From contig JAIBAT010000096.1 of NCBI GenBank assembly GCA_019695055.1, positions 1 through 48,432 of the forward strand: a stretch of DNA of 48,432 nucleotides, read 5' to 3'. Below the pieces are notes generated by a model. It saw nothing but the letters and a program-made list of their open reading frames with translations. It did no database searches and was not told the origin of the DNA. The translations under genes and the position numbers were made by a program. The stretch is from Candidatus Sumerlaeaceae bacterium. GTDB lineage: Bacteria > Sumerlaeota > Sumerlaeia > Sumerlaeales > Sumerlaeaceae. Position 1 is the stretch's first letter. Every line of letters starts with the position of its first letter. This document shows positions 8,594 to 18,000 of this stretch, piece after piece.

Positions 8594-8804
8594 TTTAGCT
8601 CCCGGCGGACATCAGGATGGGCTTGACGACACCAGCCAAGGTGTGCATACACAATGCAATACGGGAAAATTGCAGGGTGTGCAGATGTTTGAAAAATGTG
8701 ATTTTCCGGTGCATTTTTGTCTTGATTTCAAATAACCCCTCTATCAGGTTCTGCTCAGATTCGCTGGAAAAAGCAGAATCAAATGAGGAAAGGAGATTTT
8801 AGGG
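8594..8804 (+). promoter_or_regulatory. Divergent intergenic region with 5' UTR stem-loop
   Basis: This 211-bp gap separates hldE (minus) from the exported-protein gene at 8805 (plus). GGTTCTGC (8747-8754) pairs with GCAGAATC (8773-8780) around an 18-nt loop, just before the ribosome-binding site GAGGAAAGGAG (about 8785-8795). Such a position suits a transcript-stabilising leader hairpin. Possible promoter hexamers (TTGAAA near 8689) are weak, so the start of transcription is not assigned. Confidence 0.35.
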
Positions 8805-9353
8805 ATGGTTACAAGTTCGAAGGCCGCGAAGTTCATCATGTCGTTGGCCGCTGCTGCAGTTCTTCTCGCTCCGATGTCTGCAAAGGCTGGTTGCGAGCTT
8901 CCTGCAAAGCCATGTGCTCCGGCTCCGGTTTGCCCGGCTCCGTGCAAACAGTATCCGTGGTGGGCGATGATCGCTTACTACGTTCCTAACCGCGTTCTTG
9001 ACCTTATCGACATCGGTCGCCTGAGCATCGGCATCGGCTGTGGATTTGGCGTCAACGTCCGCGTTACGGAGTTGGCTGAAATCGGCATCGGCAAGTACGA
9101 GACGACCCGTTTCGGCATGAAGGGCCGTGTTCTCCCGGTTTACGAAGAGAACATCGACGAGTCGGGCATTGCCTTCCTCGGATGGGTAAACGGCTGCTTG
9201 CAGCGTGACCCGACCGAAATCGGCGCTGACCTGCATATCGGTATCATCGGTGCTCAGGCTGCTGTCTCTCTGGCTGAGGCTATCGACTTTGTCGCTGGCT
9301 TCCTGCTGATTGACCTGCAGGGCGACGACCTCGGCCCCAATCCTTGGGACTAA
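8805..9353 (+). CDS. Small exported protein of unknown function
   Basis: A 182-residue protein with a Sec signal peptide (MVTSSKAAKFIMSLAAAAVLLAPMSAKA, cleavage likely after AKA), then a Cys/Pro-rich stretch with four Cys (CELPAKPCAPAPVCPAPC). The rest (from about residue 55) has alternating hydrophobic and glycine pattern: VPNRVLDLIDIGRLSIGIG ... GVNVRVTELAEIGIGKYE ... AAVSLAEAIDFVAGFLLIDLQGDDL. This resembles a family of exported proteins of unknown function seen in several Gram-negative phyla, with a membrane-associated or beta-rich fold. It has a strong Shine-Dalgarno, a leader hairpin and a near-perfect terminator (9414-9451), which suggests an abundant single-gene transcript. No lipobox. 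Confidence 0.75.
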   Translation: MVTSSKAAKFIMSLAAAAVLLAPMSAKAGCELPAKPCAPAPVCPAPCKQYPWWAMIAYYVPNRVLDLIDIGRLSIGIGCGFGVNVRVTELAEIGIGKYETTRFGMKGRVLPVYEENIDESGIAFLGWVNGCLQRDPTEIGADLHIGIIGAQAAVSLAEAIDFVAGFLLIDLQGDDLGPNPWD

Positions 9354-9413
9354 GGTTGTAATTGCGGAGCGTTGTTGAGCGCGCCGCTTTCCGGAAAACG
9401 GCAAGTAGAGTAT

Positions 9414-9451
9414 GCGGGGACTTCCAAGTGAAGTCCCCGCTTCTTTTTTTT
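9414..9451 (+). terminator. Strong intrinsic terminator
   Basis: GCGGGGACTTC (9414-9424) pairs perfectly with GAAGTCCCCGC (9430-9440) around CAAGT, followed by TTCTTTTTTTT. It ends the exported-protein transcript and separates it from the convergent nfu-like gene. Confidence 0.95.
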
Positions 9452-9719
9452 ATATGAAGTGTTCTTGAAGAGCCTTCTCAACCGACGGGGTGATAGTCCC
9501 CCAGTCTCCGCCCGCTTCTTTTGATACCGTGACGAAATCGTTGAGAAAAAACACCATTTTTACCCCCGAAATAGTGAAAAGTTTTGCGGCGAGCGGGTCC
9601 GCCGCCGCCTCCGCAGCCGAATTGAAAGTCCTACTACCGCCGGGAGACACAGGACGATCGACCGTAAACTTCATGGCATTGGGGTTGGGAGTGGTCTGGG
9701 CCGTGATATGAACTGGCAT
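9450..9719 (-). CDS. Nfu_N-domain (NifU N-terminal-like) protein
   Basis: An 89-residue protein beginning MPVHITAQTTPNPNAMKFTV, then DPLAAKLFTISGVKMVFFLNDFVTVSK. This is the Nfu N-terminal domain (PF08712-type), found in Fe-S cluster carrier proteins and also alone. The C-terminal CxxC cluster-binding domain of full Nfu proteins is absent, so it cannot by itself carry a cluster in the usual way. The start at 9719 is preferred to upstream in-frame starts because the domain begins there and a GAGG lies upstream. It is convergent with the exported-protein gene. Confidence 0.8.
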   Translation of the reverse strand: MPVHITAQTTPNPNAMKFTVDRPVSPGGSRTFNSAAEAAADPLAAKLFTISGVKMVFFLNDFVTVSKEAGGDWGTITPSVEKALQEHFI

Positions 9720-9903
9720 GCTTGCATAGCCTCGGATTAATATTTGACAAAGGTTCCGTCCGACAGAGACCTTCATTACTTTCATCTGATGCCTCTATGA
9801 CCTTCCGGCTCAAGTGGATTCTCCGGTGGTTTATCCTCTGTGCGCAGTCCAATACCACGTTTTGTCGATTGACACACCCCAACGGCAACCTACCTTGCGG
9901 CCT

Positions 9904-10761
9904 ATGCGCTACGGACTGATTTTCACGGCTGTTATGGCCGCTTTGACTCTCGCAGGCTGCGAAGGCAACTCCAGCGATTCCAAGGGTTCCTCCAGCCCGG
10001 AAACCACCACCATAGGCACGGCCAGCAGCAAGCGCACCGGGAGGGATTGGGACGAAATCAAGGCCACTGGCACCCTGAAATGGGGAAGCGACGACTCCGG
10101 GGGTGCACCCTTTGAATTCAGGGATCCCAAGAACCCCAGCGAGCGCATTGGGTTCGAAGTCGAAATTGCGGATGAACTGGCCAAACGCCTGGGAGTGAAG
10201 ATCGAATTCGTGCAGACCGAATGGGTGAACCTGATCCCGGCCCTCGAACGGGGTGATTTTGACATGGCAATGTCCGGCGTGGAAATCACTGAGGCACGGG
10301 AGAAGAGTGTCAGTTTCACAAAGCCCTACTATATTTTTCTGCAGCAATTGGTGGTCCGGGCCGACGAGAAATCCATCTCCTACCTCGCTGAGTGCAAAGG
10401 CAGAAAAGTGGGAACGTTAAGTGCATCGGCCGCTGAGAACATTTTGAAAGCCACCGAGGGTGTGACGCCGGTTGGGTACGATGACAACGTAAGACCTTAC
10501 GAGGACCTGGCATTGGGCCGTGTGGACGCCGTGCTACTGGATCTCCCAATTGCGGTTTGGTATGCGAAGCCAAACGCAAAGCTCAAGTTTGCCGGCGAGC
10601 CATTCGCAGAAGGCAAATACGGCATTGCGGTTCGCAAGAACGCTCCGGCATTGCTCCAACAATTGGACAGCGCCCTTTCCGAAATGCACAAGGATGGGAC
10701 TATGAAAAAGATCTACGAGAAGTGGAATCTTTGGAATGATGCCCAGAAGCAACTCCATTAG
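9904..10761 (+). CDS. Polar amino-acid ABC transporter, substrate-binding lipoprotein
   Basis: A 285-residue family-3 solute-binding protein. The N-terminus MRYGLIFTAVMAALTLAGC carries a lipobox (LAGC), so it should be anchored in a membrane facing the periplasm. After a Ser/Thr-rich linker the domain begins at about residue 45 with GTLKWGSDDSGGAPFEF, then GFEVEIADELAKRLGVKIEFV, DFDMAMSGVEITEAREKSVSFTKPYY and a C-terminal GIAVRKNAPALLQQLDSALSEM. These features mark glutamine/arginine/histidine-type binding proteins; the ligand is not predictable. The longer open frame from 9814 lacks a signal peptide, so the ATG at 9904 is used. It is first in a three-gene transporter operon. Confidence 0.92.
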   Translation: MRYGLIFTAVMAALTLAGCEGNSSDSKGSSSPETTTIGTASSKRTGRDWDEIKATGTLKWGSDDSGGAPFEFRDPKNPSERIGFEVEIADELAKRLGVKIEFVQTEWVNLIPALERGDFDMAMSGVEITEAREKSVSFTKPYYIFLQQLVVRADEKSISYLAECKGRKVGTLSASAAENILKATEGVTPVGYDDNVRPYEDLALGRVDAVLLDLPIAVWYAKPNAKLKFAGEPFAEGKYGIAVRKNAPALLQQLDSALSEMHKDGTMKKIYEKWNLWNDAQKQLH

Positions 10762-10767
10762 CGCCGC

Positions 10768-11625
10768 ATGAACGGCCCGACTTTTCAGGAAAGAAAGAGG
10801 CCGTGGTGGCCCGCGATTTTACTCCTTTCTTGTGTTGCACTGATGGCGCACACCGCGTCAACGTCTCCCGGCGCAGCGCCATCTTCCCTCGATCAATCTT
10901 CTTTCTGGCAACTTCTCCAAGGATGGGCCCCGATTTTCCTGAAAGGCACCTGGGTCACGATTCAGCTCTCGGTGCTTTCCATGGCTGTTGCATCCACTCT
11001 TGGCATTGTACTCGCACTTTGCCGCGTTTATGGAGGGGGGACCGCTTCGGGATTGGCCCTGACCTATATTGAATTCATGCGCGGTACACCGCTTCTGGTG
11101 CAGTTGTATTTCATTTACTACGGACTGCCGCAATTGGGCGAAGCCCTCAGGCCGTTCTTCGATCAGTTGGGAGTGCCGGGGCTTTCGCGAATCTTCACGC
11201 TCTCCAGTATGACGGCCGGAGTGGCAGGCGTGGGGTTGAATTACGCTGCTTACGAGGCGGAAATCTACCGCGCCGGAATCATGGCCATTCCGCGTTCCCA
11301 AAGCGAGGCTGCGGCAGCGCTGGGATTGACCCGTTTTCAAACCATCCGACTTGTGGTCCTCCCACAGGCATTCCGGCTTGTTATCCCGCCGGTCACCAAT
11401 GATTTCGTGGCTCTCTTCAAGGACACCTCCATTGTCTCGGTGGTGGCACTGCAGGAATTGACCGACAGCTTCCGCAAAGCCAGCACCTCAACCAACCGTC
11501 ACATGGAGTTTGCCATAGTGACGGCCCTCATCTACTTTCTGCTGGCCTATCCCCTGTCGCGCCTCGCGCGCCGGCTGGAGAAAAGGATTCATCCCCATCA
11601 TGATCACGATACGCAACCTCTCTAA
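10768..11625 (+). CDS. Polar amino-acid ABC transporter, permease
   Basis: A 285-residue His/Glu/Gln/Arg/opine-family permease. After a first hydrophobic segment, the TM domain starts near residue 50 (FLKGTWVTIQLSVLSMAVAS), with IEFMRGTPLLVQLYFIYYGLP and a C-terminal EAAAALGLTRFQTIRLVVLPQAFRLVIPPVTNDFVALFKDTS. The last is the EAA loop that contacts the ATPase. It starts 6 bp after the binding-protein stop. Its 3' end overlaps the ATPase gene by 26 bp. Confidence 0.93.
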   Translation: MNGPTFQERKRPWWPAILLLSCVALMAHTASTSPGAAPSSLDQSSFWQLLQGWAPIFLKGTWVTIQLSVLSMAVASTLGIVLALCRVYGGGTASGLALTYIEFMRGTPLLVQLYFIYYGLPQLGEALRPFFDQLGVPGLSRIFTLSSMTAGVAGVGLNYAAYEAEIYRAGIMAIPRSQSEAAAALGLTRFQTIRLVVLPQAFRLVIPPVTNDFVALFKDTSIVSVVALQELTDSFRKASTSTNRHMEFAIVTALIYFLLAYPLSRLARRLEKRIHPHHDHDTQPL

Positions 11626-12292
11626 GAGATACGGCGACCATCAGGTCCTCGATGGCGTTTCGCTGGCAATCAGCAAGGGCGAAACGGTGGCTCTTCTTGG
11701 CCCTTCGGGCAGCGGAAAGACCACCCTGCTGCGGTGCATCAATGGCCTTGAGCGTTTTGATGAGGGCGAGATTGAAGTGGATGGCATCGTCATCTCACCG
11801 GCGCTGAGTTCCTCAGAACGCCAGAGGCGCGTTCGGGAAATCCGCATTCGCTGTGGATTTGTGTTCCAACAGTTTCACCTGTTCCCCCACCGCAGCACAT
11901 TGAGCAACCTGACGCTGGCGCCCATCCATGTGAAGCGGACAGACGCCGATGTAGCACGGGAGGAGGGATTGGCTCTTCTGGAACACGTCGGTCTGGCCCA
12001 CAAAGCGGACGTCCGACCGAATAAGCTTTCCGGAGGGGAGCAGCAGCGTGTTGCCATTGCACGAGCCTTGGCCATGTGTCCGGCCTATTTGCTCTACGAC
12101 GAACCGACGAGTTCGCTGGACCAATCCCGAGCTCGCGAAATCTGGTCTATCATGCAGCGCCTTGCCACAGAGGGTCAGACTCAGATTGTTGTGACGCACC
12201 AAGAGGAACTAACCCGGGCCATTGCGTGCCGCGTTGTTCGCATGTCCCACGGGAAAATTGGCGGGGGAACGGAGGCAAATCCGGCGGTTTAG
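11600..12292 (+). CDS. Polar amino-acid ABC transporter, ATP-binding protein
   Basis: A 230-residue GlnQ/HisP-type ATPase. Walker A GPSGSGKTT (about residues 34-42), Q-loop in FVFQQFHLFPH, signature LSGGEQQRVAIARAL, Walker B YLLYDEPTSSLD and switch histidine in VVTHQEE. It powers import by the two preceding genes. Start ATG 11600 lies inside the permease gene (26-bp overlap). Its TAG stop overlaps the TAA of the convergent response-regulator gene (TTAG, 12289-12292). Confidence 0.94.
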   Translation: MITIRNLSKRYGDHQVLDGVSLAISKGETVALLGPSGSGKTTLLRCINGLERFDEGEIEVDGIVISPALSSSERQRRVREIRIRCGFVFQQFHLFPHRSTLSNLTLAPIHVKRTDADVAREEGLALLEHVGLAHKADVRPNKLSGGEQQRVAIARALAMCPAYLLYDEPTSSLDQSRAREIWSIMQRLATEGQTQIVVTHQEELTRAIACRVVRMSHGKIGGGTEANPAV

Positions 12293-12723
12293 AGAACGGT
12301 TGTGGTGGCAGGCTCGTTGTTTTTGGAACCCAAAGCTGTGTTATCCAGTTTCGAGAGGCAGGCCACCACCTTCCCCAAGACCTGTTCGCGGCCAAAGGGT
12401 TTGGAAATGAAACCGTCCATTCCAGCGATGTCCCCCCAGAGACCATCTGGCACGTCACTTTCGCGTGTTGCGGCGGTAATCATGATTACAGGGGTTTCCG
12501 GGCTAAACGACTGCAACTTTATGCGGCGGCGCAACTCCATACCATTGATTCGGGGCATCACACAATCACTTAGAACGAGGTCCGGTTTCTCGGAGTTAAA
12601 AAGCTCCCACGCTTCCTCCCCGTTGCGCGCGAGTACAACGTCATAATCCTGTTCGAGAAAAAGCCTGAGCATGTCGCGAATTTCGCGAATGTCATCCGCG
12701 ACCAGAATCTTAAAACGCTTCAT
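12289..12723 (-). CDS. Receiver-only response regulator
   Basis: A 144-residue CheY-like receiver domain with nothing after it but a low-complexity tail. The acidic pair D10-D11, phospho-acceptor D53 (LVLSDCVMP), T83 (MITAA) and K108 (ISKPF) are all present, so it should accept a phosphoryl group. No histidine kinase or output domain is in the window, so partner and effect are unknown. Its ATG overlaps the uvrD stop by 4 bp (ATGA at 12720-12723), implying translational coupling to the helicase gene. Confidence 0.9.
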   Translation of the reverse strand: MKRFKILVADDIREIRDMLRLFLEQDYDVVLARNGEEAWELFNSEKPDLVLSDCVMPRINGMELRRRIKLQSFSPETPVIMITAATRESDVPDGLWGDIAGMDGFISKPFGREQVLGKVVACLSKLDNTALGSKNNEPATTTVL

Positions 12724-14963
12724 GGCCTCTGAAGCACCTCAAGATTCGAGTATCGTGCCATAAGCTGAGTGTTCTTTCCGTCGGCACCTCGAAAGAGAAG
12801 CCGAGCATCACGCCCACCATCGGTAATGCCCACAATGAGCCCGTCTCCCAGAATGGGATGCCGTACTCTCATTCCTATTTCGTACCCACCGACGCTTCGG
12901 GGTTTCTCCGATTTCGTGGGCTCCACTTCGGCAGAAATGGAATGTTGAGCCTTTTCGCTGGCACACGAGGACGGTTCGCCGTTCCCGAAACCAGGGCGCA
13001 GCGCGAGAAAATCAAATGAACCGAAATCGAGAGGTTCAACAACCTCCGCCGGCAACTCCCGCAGAAAATCAGACGGTATGCAGTATCGAATCTCACCATA
13101 CATAACGCGAGTGGAACTGCGAGTCAGGACGAGAAGTTCCCTGGCACGCGTTATCCCCACATAAAAGAGGCGCCGTTCCTCTTCGAGGCGCCCCTCCTCC
13201 ATGACGGCCCGTGTGTTGGGGAAAATAGTGTCGTCCAGTCCCACAATAAAGACGGCGCGGAACTCCAAGCCCTTGGCCCCATGCAAAGTCATCATGGAAA
13301 CCTGATTTCCGACAATTCCTTCATCTTCGGCCGGGGACACAAGGCTAACATTTTCGAGGTATTCGGATAGCGTTGCCTGGGGGTTTGCCCCCTCGAAAAG
13401 TACCAGGGAATTAACAAGTTCCTCAATATTCTCCGTTCGAGACCGGACGTCCAAGTCCCGTTGGTCGCCCAGTTGAGTCACGTAATCCGTGTCTTTCAGG
13501 ATCTGCCTGAGCACGGCCGAAGGGCAATCCGTGCGGGACAGGGCCTGCCAGGATTCCACCAGTTTCACAAGCAGCTTAAGTGACTTGGTGGCACCTGCTG
13601 GCAGGAGGCCCTCGGCAATGGCAACGCGAATGGCCTCAAATTCGGGAATGTCCTTTCGGCGCGCGAGATCAATGATTGCCTGGACACTCTTCGCCCCCAG
13701 GCCCCGACGTGGAGTATTGATGATGCGGAGCAGCGCGATGGCATTTGACGGATTCTGGACAACCTGCAGGCAAGCGATCAAATCCTTGATTTCGGCACGG
13801 TCGTAGAACCGCATTCCCCCCACAACCCGGTAGGGAATGTTCAGGGAGCGCAACGCATCTTCGAAAACCCGGCTTAAGGCACTAACCCTGTAAAAAATAG
13901 CAATGTCCTCGTAACGAAACCCGCTGGAACGCACCAGGCTCTCAATCATGTAGGCCACGGTGGTCGACTCCTCGATTTCACCGTTCGCCGAGAGCACATA
14001 AATGGGCTGGCCGTCAGGCAACTCCGTGAAGAGGGTCTTGCCACCGTCCAGCCGCTCAGAGTTTCGCGCAATTACGCCACCCGCCGCCTTTAGGATGTTT
14101 CCATGGGAGCGGTAATTCTGCTCCAACCGGATATAGTTGGCGTTCGGGAAGTAAGTTTTGAAGTCGAGCAACTTGCTGATGTCCGCACCGCGCCACGAGT
14201 AGATACTCTGATCCTCGTCTCCAACAACCATAAGGTTGCCATGCTCAGCTGCCAGCAATCTCACCAATTCAAATTGGACTGCATTGGCGTCCTGATACTC
14301 GTCAACCATGACGTGGCGGTAGCGGCGCTGGTACGTGGAAAGTGCCGATGGCTCGTTCTGGAACAGGCGAACCACCTTCAGGATCAGGTCCTCAAAATCC
14401 ACGGCTGCATTGTTACGCATGTATTTCAGATAGCTTCGATAGATCTCTGCGTAGGTGTCCTCTCGATCTGAGTCGCAAAGATCACCCAGATCGCCTGGAT
14501 CCAGCATCCGCATCTTAGCCTGGTTGATGATGTGCTGCGCCGCAGCCGGAGTGTAGCGCTTCTCATCAGCTCCCAGATCACGGATAACCTGCCGCACAGC
14601 GCGGAGTTGATCCGTTTCATCGCATATGGTGAACCCGGGATCCAGGCCCGCAAGCGCGTGCTCACGACGAAGTATGCGAGCACAGAGAGAGTGGAAAGTG
14701 CCGATGTGGAAATCCCGTGGGTTCGTTTCCGGCAACATCTCCCCTATGCGCCGCTTCATCTCCTCGGCAGCTTTGTTGGTGAAGGTTGCTGCGAAGATTT
14801 CCCAGGGACGAATGCCACGATGCTTAACAAGATACGCAATACGACGGGTGATCACACGGGTCTTTCCGCTCCCGGCCCCGGCAATGACAAGCTGGGGGCC
14901 ATCGGGTGCAGTGACCGCCTGATACTGGCCGGGGTTCAGGTTTTCGAGAATTTCGTCGTTCAT
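12720..14963 (-). CDS. uvrD: UvrD/PcrA-type superfamily 1 DNA helicase
   Basis: A 747-residue 3'-5' helicase. Seen: LNPGQYQAV (Q motif), VIAGAGSGKTRVITRRI (Walker A), TFTNKAAEEMKRRI, FHIGTFHSLCARILR, VDEYQDANAVQFELV (Walker B/II), VGDEDQSIYSWRGAD (III), LEQNYRSHGNIL (IV), VSMMTLHGAKGLEFRAVFIVGL (V) and EEERRLFYVGITRARELLVLT (VI). The order is that of UvrD/PcrA, involved in nucleotide excision and mismatch repair and in clearing RecA or RNA polymerase. The C-terminal ~60 residues (from GGYEIGMRVRHPILGDG) form the Tudor-like tail of PcrA. The start is at MNDEILENLNPGQ; an in-frame extension to 15077 has no family support and would overlap the divergent gene. Confidence 0.95.
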   Translation of the reverse strand: MNDEILENLNPGQYQAVTAPDGPQLVIAGAGSGKTRVITRRIAYLVKHRGIRPWEIFAATFTNKAAEEMKRRIGEMLPETNPRDFHIGTFHSLCARILRREHALAGLDPGFTICDETDQLRAVRQVIRDLGADEKRYTPAAAQHIINQAKMRMLDPGDLGDLCDSDREDTYAEIYRSYLKYMRNNAAVDFEDLILKVVRLFQNEPSALSTYQRRYRHVMVDEYQDANAVQFELVRLLAAEHGNLMVVGDEDQSIYSWRGADISKLLDFKTYFPNANYIRLEQNYRSHGNILKAAGGVIARNSERLDGGKTLFTELPDGQPIYVLSANGEIEESTTVAYMIESLVRSSGFRYEDIAIFYRVSALSRVFEDALRSLNIPYRVVGGMRFYDRAEIKDLIACLQVVQNPSNAIALLRIINTPRRGLGAKSVQAIIDLARRKDIPEFEAIRVAIAEGLLPAGATKSLKLLVKLVESWQALSRTDCPSAVLRQILKDTDYVTQLGDQRDLDVRSRTENIEELVNSLVLFEGANPQATLSEYLENVSLVSPAEDEGIVGNQVSMMTLHGAKGLEFRAVFIVGLDDTIFPNTRAVMEEGRLEEERRLFYVGITRARELLVLTRSSTRVMYGEIRYCIPSDFLRELPAEVVEPLDFGSFDFLALRPGFGNGEPSSCASEKAQHSISAEVEPTKSEKPRSVGGYEIGMRVRHPILGDGLIVGITDGGRDARLLFRGADGKNTQLMARYSNLEVLQRP

Positions 14964-15069
14964 GGGCAGGCCACTGGTAATACGCCCGGCCCGGGATTCG
15001 ATTTCAAGAGAACGCCACCTCGGGCTTGCAATCGCTCGGCCCACTACGCTCTCATGGGAATCAGAAGCA

Positions 15070-18000
15070 ATGGCCATCGAATTGGATAACGACGCACCAG
15101 CGCCCCCGCCCGCCGGGCCAGAAGCCCATAATGCCCAATCGGCACAGGAGGGGCTGTTTCACAGGTTCCTGTACCTGCTGATTCTGAGTTCCTGCTTTGG
15201 GGCGATTCTTTGTTACCCATTCAAGCTGTCCGAAGAAGTCATGCTCAAGTTCGACGCTTGGGCCCGAACTGTGAAAGGCGCTACGACTTACGATCTGCGA
15301 GGTGGCAACCTTGGGCGCTTGTGGGCCGTTTGGAACTCGGACGGCGGATTCACAGAATGGTTCGTTCTTGGGCAGCTGCGTGCACCACTGACGTTCCTCT
15401 ACTCCCCGCTGGTCTATAAAGAAAGCGTGGCTGCTGGTTTTCTACTCGCTGTCCTCGGACTTCTCGCATTCTTTTTGTTTCGACGCCAGAAGACGGTCGG
15501 GACCGGGCACACCAATGGGCAGAAATGGTTCCTGCGTCCTTTTCCGTGGGCCGGGATTCTCTTCATCTACCTCGTTGCAAGCGCCTCACTTTCACCGACC
15601 CCGATATACAGCTGTCGAACGTTGACCATAATGGTGCTGGCGTTCGGAGCATTCGCGGGAATTCAGGTATCCCGTTGCGGTCTCCATGGGGCTCGAAAGT
15701 TCATGGTTGGCATTTGTCTGTGCGGTCTCGTAGTCGCCGCCATTTCACTCCTGCAGCATTACAATTGGGGGGTGAAGCACTTTATGGTGGATTGGGACGA
15801 CCCGCGCAACCGTATCGGGTCACTCATTGGGCACAACACAGGGCTTTCGGCCTGGTTGCTCTTTCCCATGAGTTTCTGCCTGTGCTTTGCTGCAACATCC
15901 CGCCGTTGGCCTTTGCGGATGATTTCTGCAGGGGTGGCGGCCTTGATAGCGTTCGTTATAGTGGCCGCCCAGAGCCGAGCCATTTGGATCATAGCCGCAA
16001 TATTAGTGCCTTGTATACTTATCGCCATGGCACGGCAGGTGAAAGTTCGATTTCGACTTCACCATTACCTTGTCGTGTTCCTCGTCGCCCTGACGATCAT
16101 TGCAATCCAAGCCAGTAAGCCTCGCAAAGCCCAGGTCGGAGAAAATGAAGTTCCACTTGCGACCAGACTTTCAGAGGGGTTCAGCACACGGCAACTTCTC
16201 GCAGAAACTCGTCTTCGCATCCTTCTGTGCTCGCTACCGCTTGTTGCCAAAAACCCACTATTCGGTTACGGCATCGGCACTTTCCAATACGTCTATCCAC
16301 CAGCCCAAGGTGAGTACTTTCAGAGGAACCCCGATACGTTCCTGATCCCAACCCAGAAGCGCACTGATCTGGCCCATAATGACTACCTCCAAATGGTCGT
16401 GGAGACGGGCCTTGCGGGCTGTCTCCTCCTGCTCATTCCCGCGATCCTCTGGTTTCGACAGGGGCTTGCCAAATTTCGAAAGGAAGATTCCGGCCAGAAT
16501 CGCGCCTTGATGATTGCCTTGTTGGCGCCTGCACTGGCCGTGGCGGCACAAGCTGTTGTGGATTTCCCTTTCCATATTGCCCCGGTGGGACTGACTGGCC
16601 TGCTTTCTTTTGCGTTCTGGGTTCAAGGGGGCGGCAAATCCGCCGAAATCGAGCATCAGAATTCCCCTCCACTTGAACAAGTCCGTGGCGCGGGATTTCA
16701 TCCAATTCGTGTAATTCTGCTGGCCGGGGCGGGTATTTGCCTGCTCGGATGTCTGGCCGGATATCCCTTCCTTCTCCGGGATTACATATCGGATATCTAT
16801 TATACAGAGGGTACCTCCTGGCTGACGACCCAGCGGGCCGCTTCACAGGAACCCACACCGGTGCAGCAGGATTACGCCCAACGTGCCAAGCAGCAGTTTC
16901 GTCGTGCCGTGGTCGTCAATCCGTTCAATGGGCCAGCCTATGAGGGCCTCGGGGCAGCTTTCGGGGTTTCAGGCTACCTGAACTTCCAAGACTGGCGAAA
17001 GGCCGTGGCTAATGGCGAGACAACACGTGCCGAAATTCTCAAGAAACTGGCCGTTGGCGATTTTGAGTCATCCGTCGTTTGGATTAACAACCAGCGGGCC
17101 CAGGGGGAATATACTTATCATGCCACCTTCGAGGGCCTCGGAAACGCCTACCTGTTTCTTTGGCGGCTAAAGGGTGTCCCCGAGTACCTGAATTCCGCAC
17201 GCACGCTCTATCGCAAGGCTGTGGAGATGAACATTGGGGCCTTTTACTCACTTTACCAGCTCGCCGATGCCCTCGATTCAGAGCCCGCTCCGGACCACGC
17301 CGCCGCTAATCGTTACCGTCAGATAATCTTCAAGTATGATCCCGGTTTTGCCCAGGCTCAATACCTGAATCCAATCCTGGAGAAGGCTGCACGGGGGAAC
17401 TTCGCGGAGGCAGATTCGCAATTGACGCGATTTGAGCAAATTGCCGGCCTGTCGTGGCGGGTCAAACTTGCGCGGGCGGAACTCTACCTGAGAGCGGCAC
17501 TGTGGCCCCCTCCGGGTCTCGACAAGGAAACAACCTCCCCGGAGAAAACTCAATGGACGACTTCGAGACTGGACCTCGGAGAGAAGAAGCTGGCCGAAAT
17601 CGAGGGGATGGATGCCAGCAAGCTCAACGCCTACGATCAAATGGATTTGAGCAGGATTCATGCTTACTATGCTGCTGCGCGACAAAATTGGGCCGAGACT
17701 GCCCGCGCTGCGGACTTTTTTTTCACTCGCGACCCGGGGAATCAGGAAATGGCTGTCCTGCGGAGTATCGCCTGGCAGAGAGCGGACGGGCGCAAAATCA
17801 ACTACCCCGATTCACCGGAGTATAAGCGGCAGGAAGCACTCCTGCAATTCAACTTCCTGAATAAGAAGCAGCAAGCCGCCAAGGGGTTGGCCGGACTAAC
17901 TACATCGGGGAGCGTGGTACGACTTCCCGATTGCCTTCGTGTCGGTTCGTGGCTTGTGTCCAACCGAATTAGTGAGTCGCTGATTCCGCTCAATGAGTAT

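Noticed and set aside
9744..9749. TTGACA as promoter of the amino-acid transporter
   Set aside because: No acceptable -10 hexamer at 15-19 bp; a second TTGACA at 9869 has only a weak TACCTT and lies too near the start codon.
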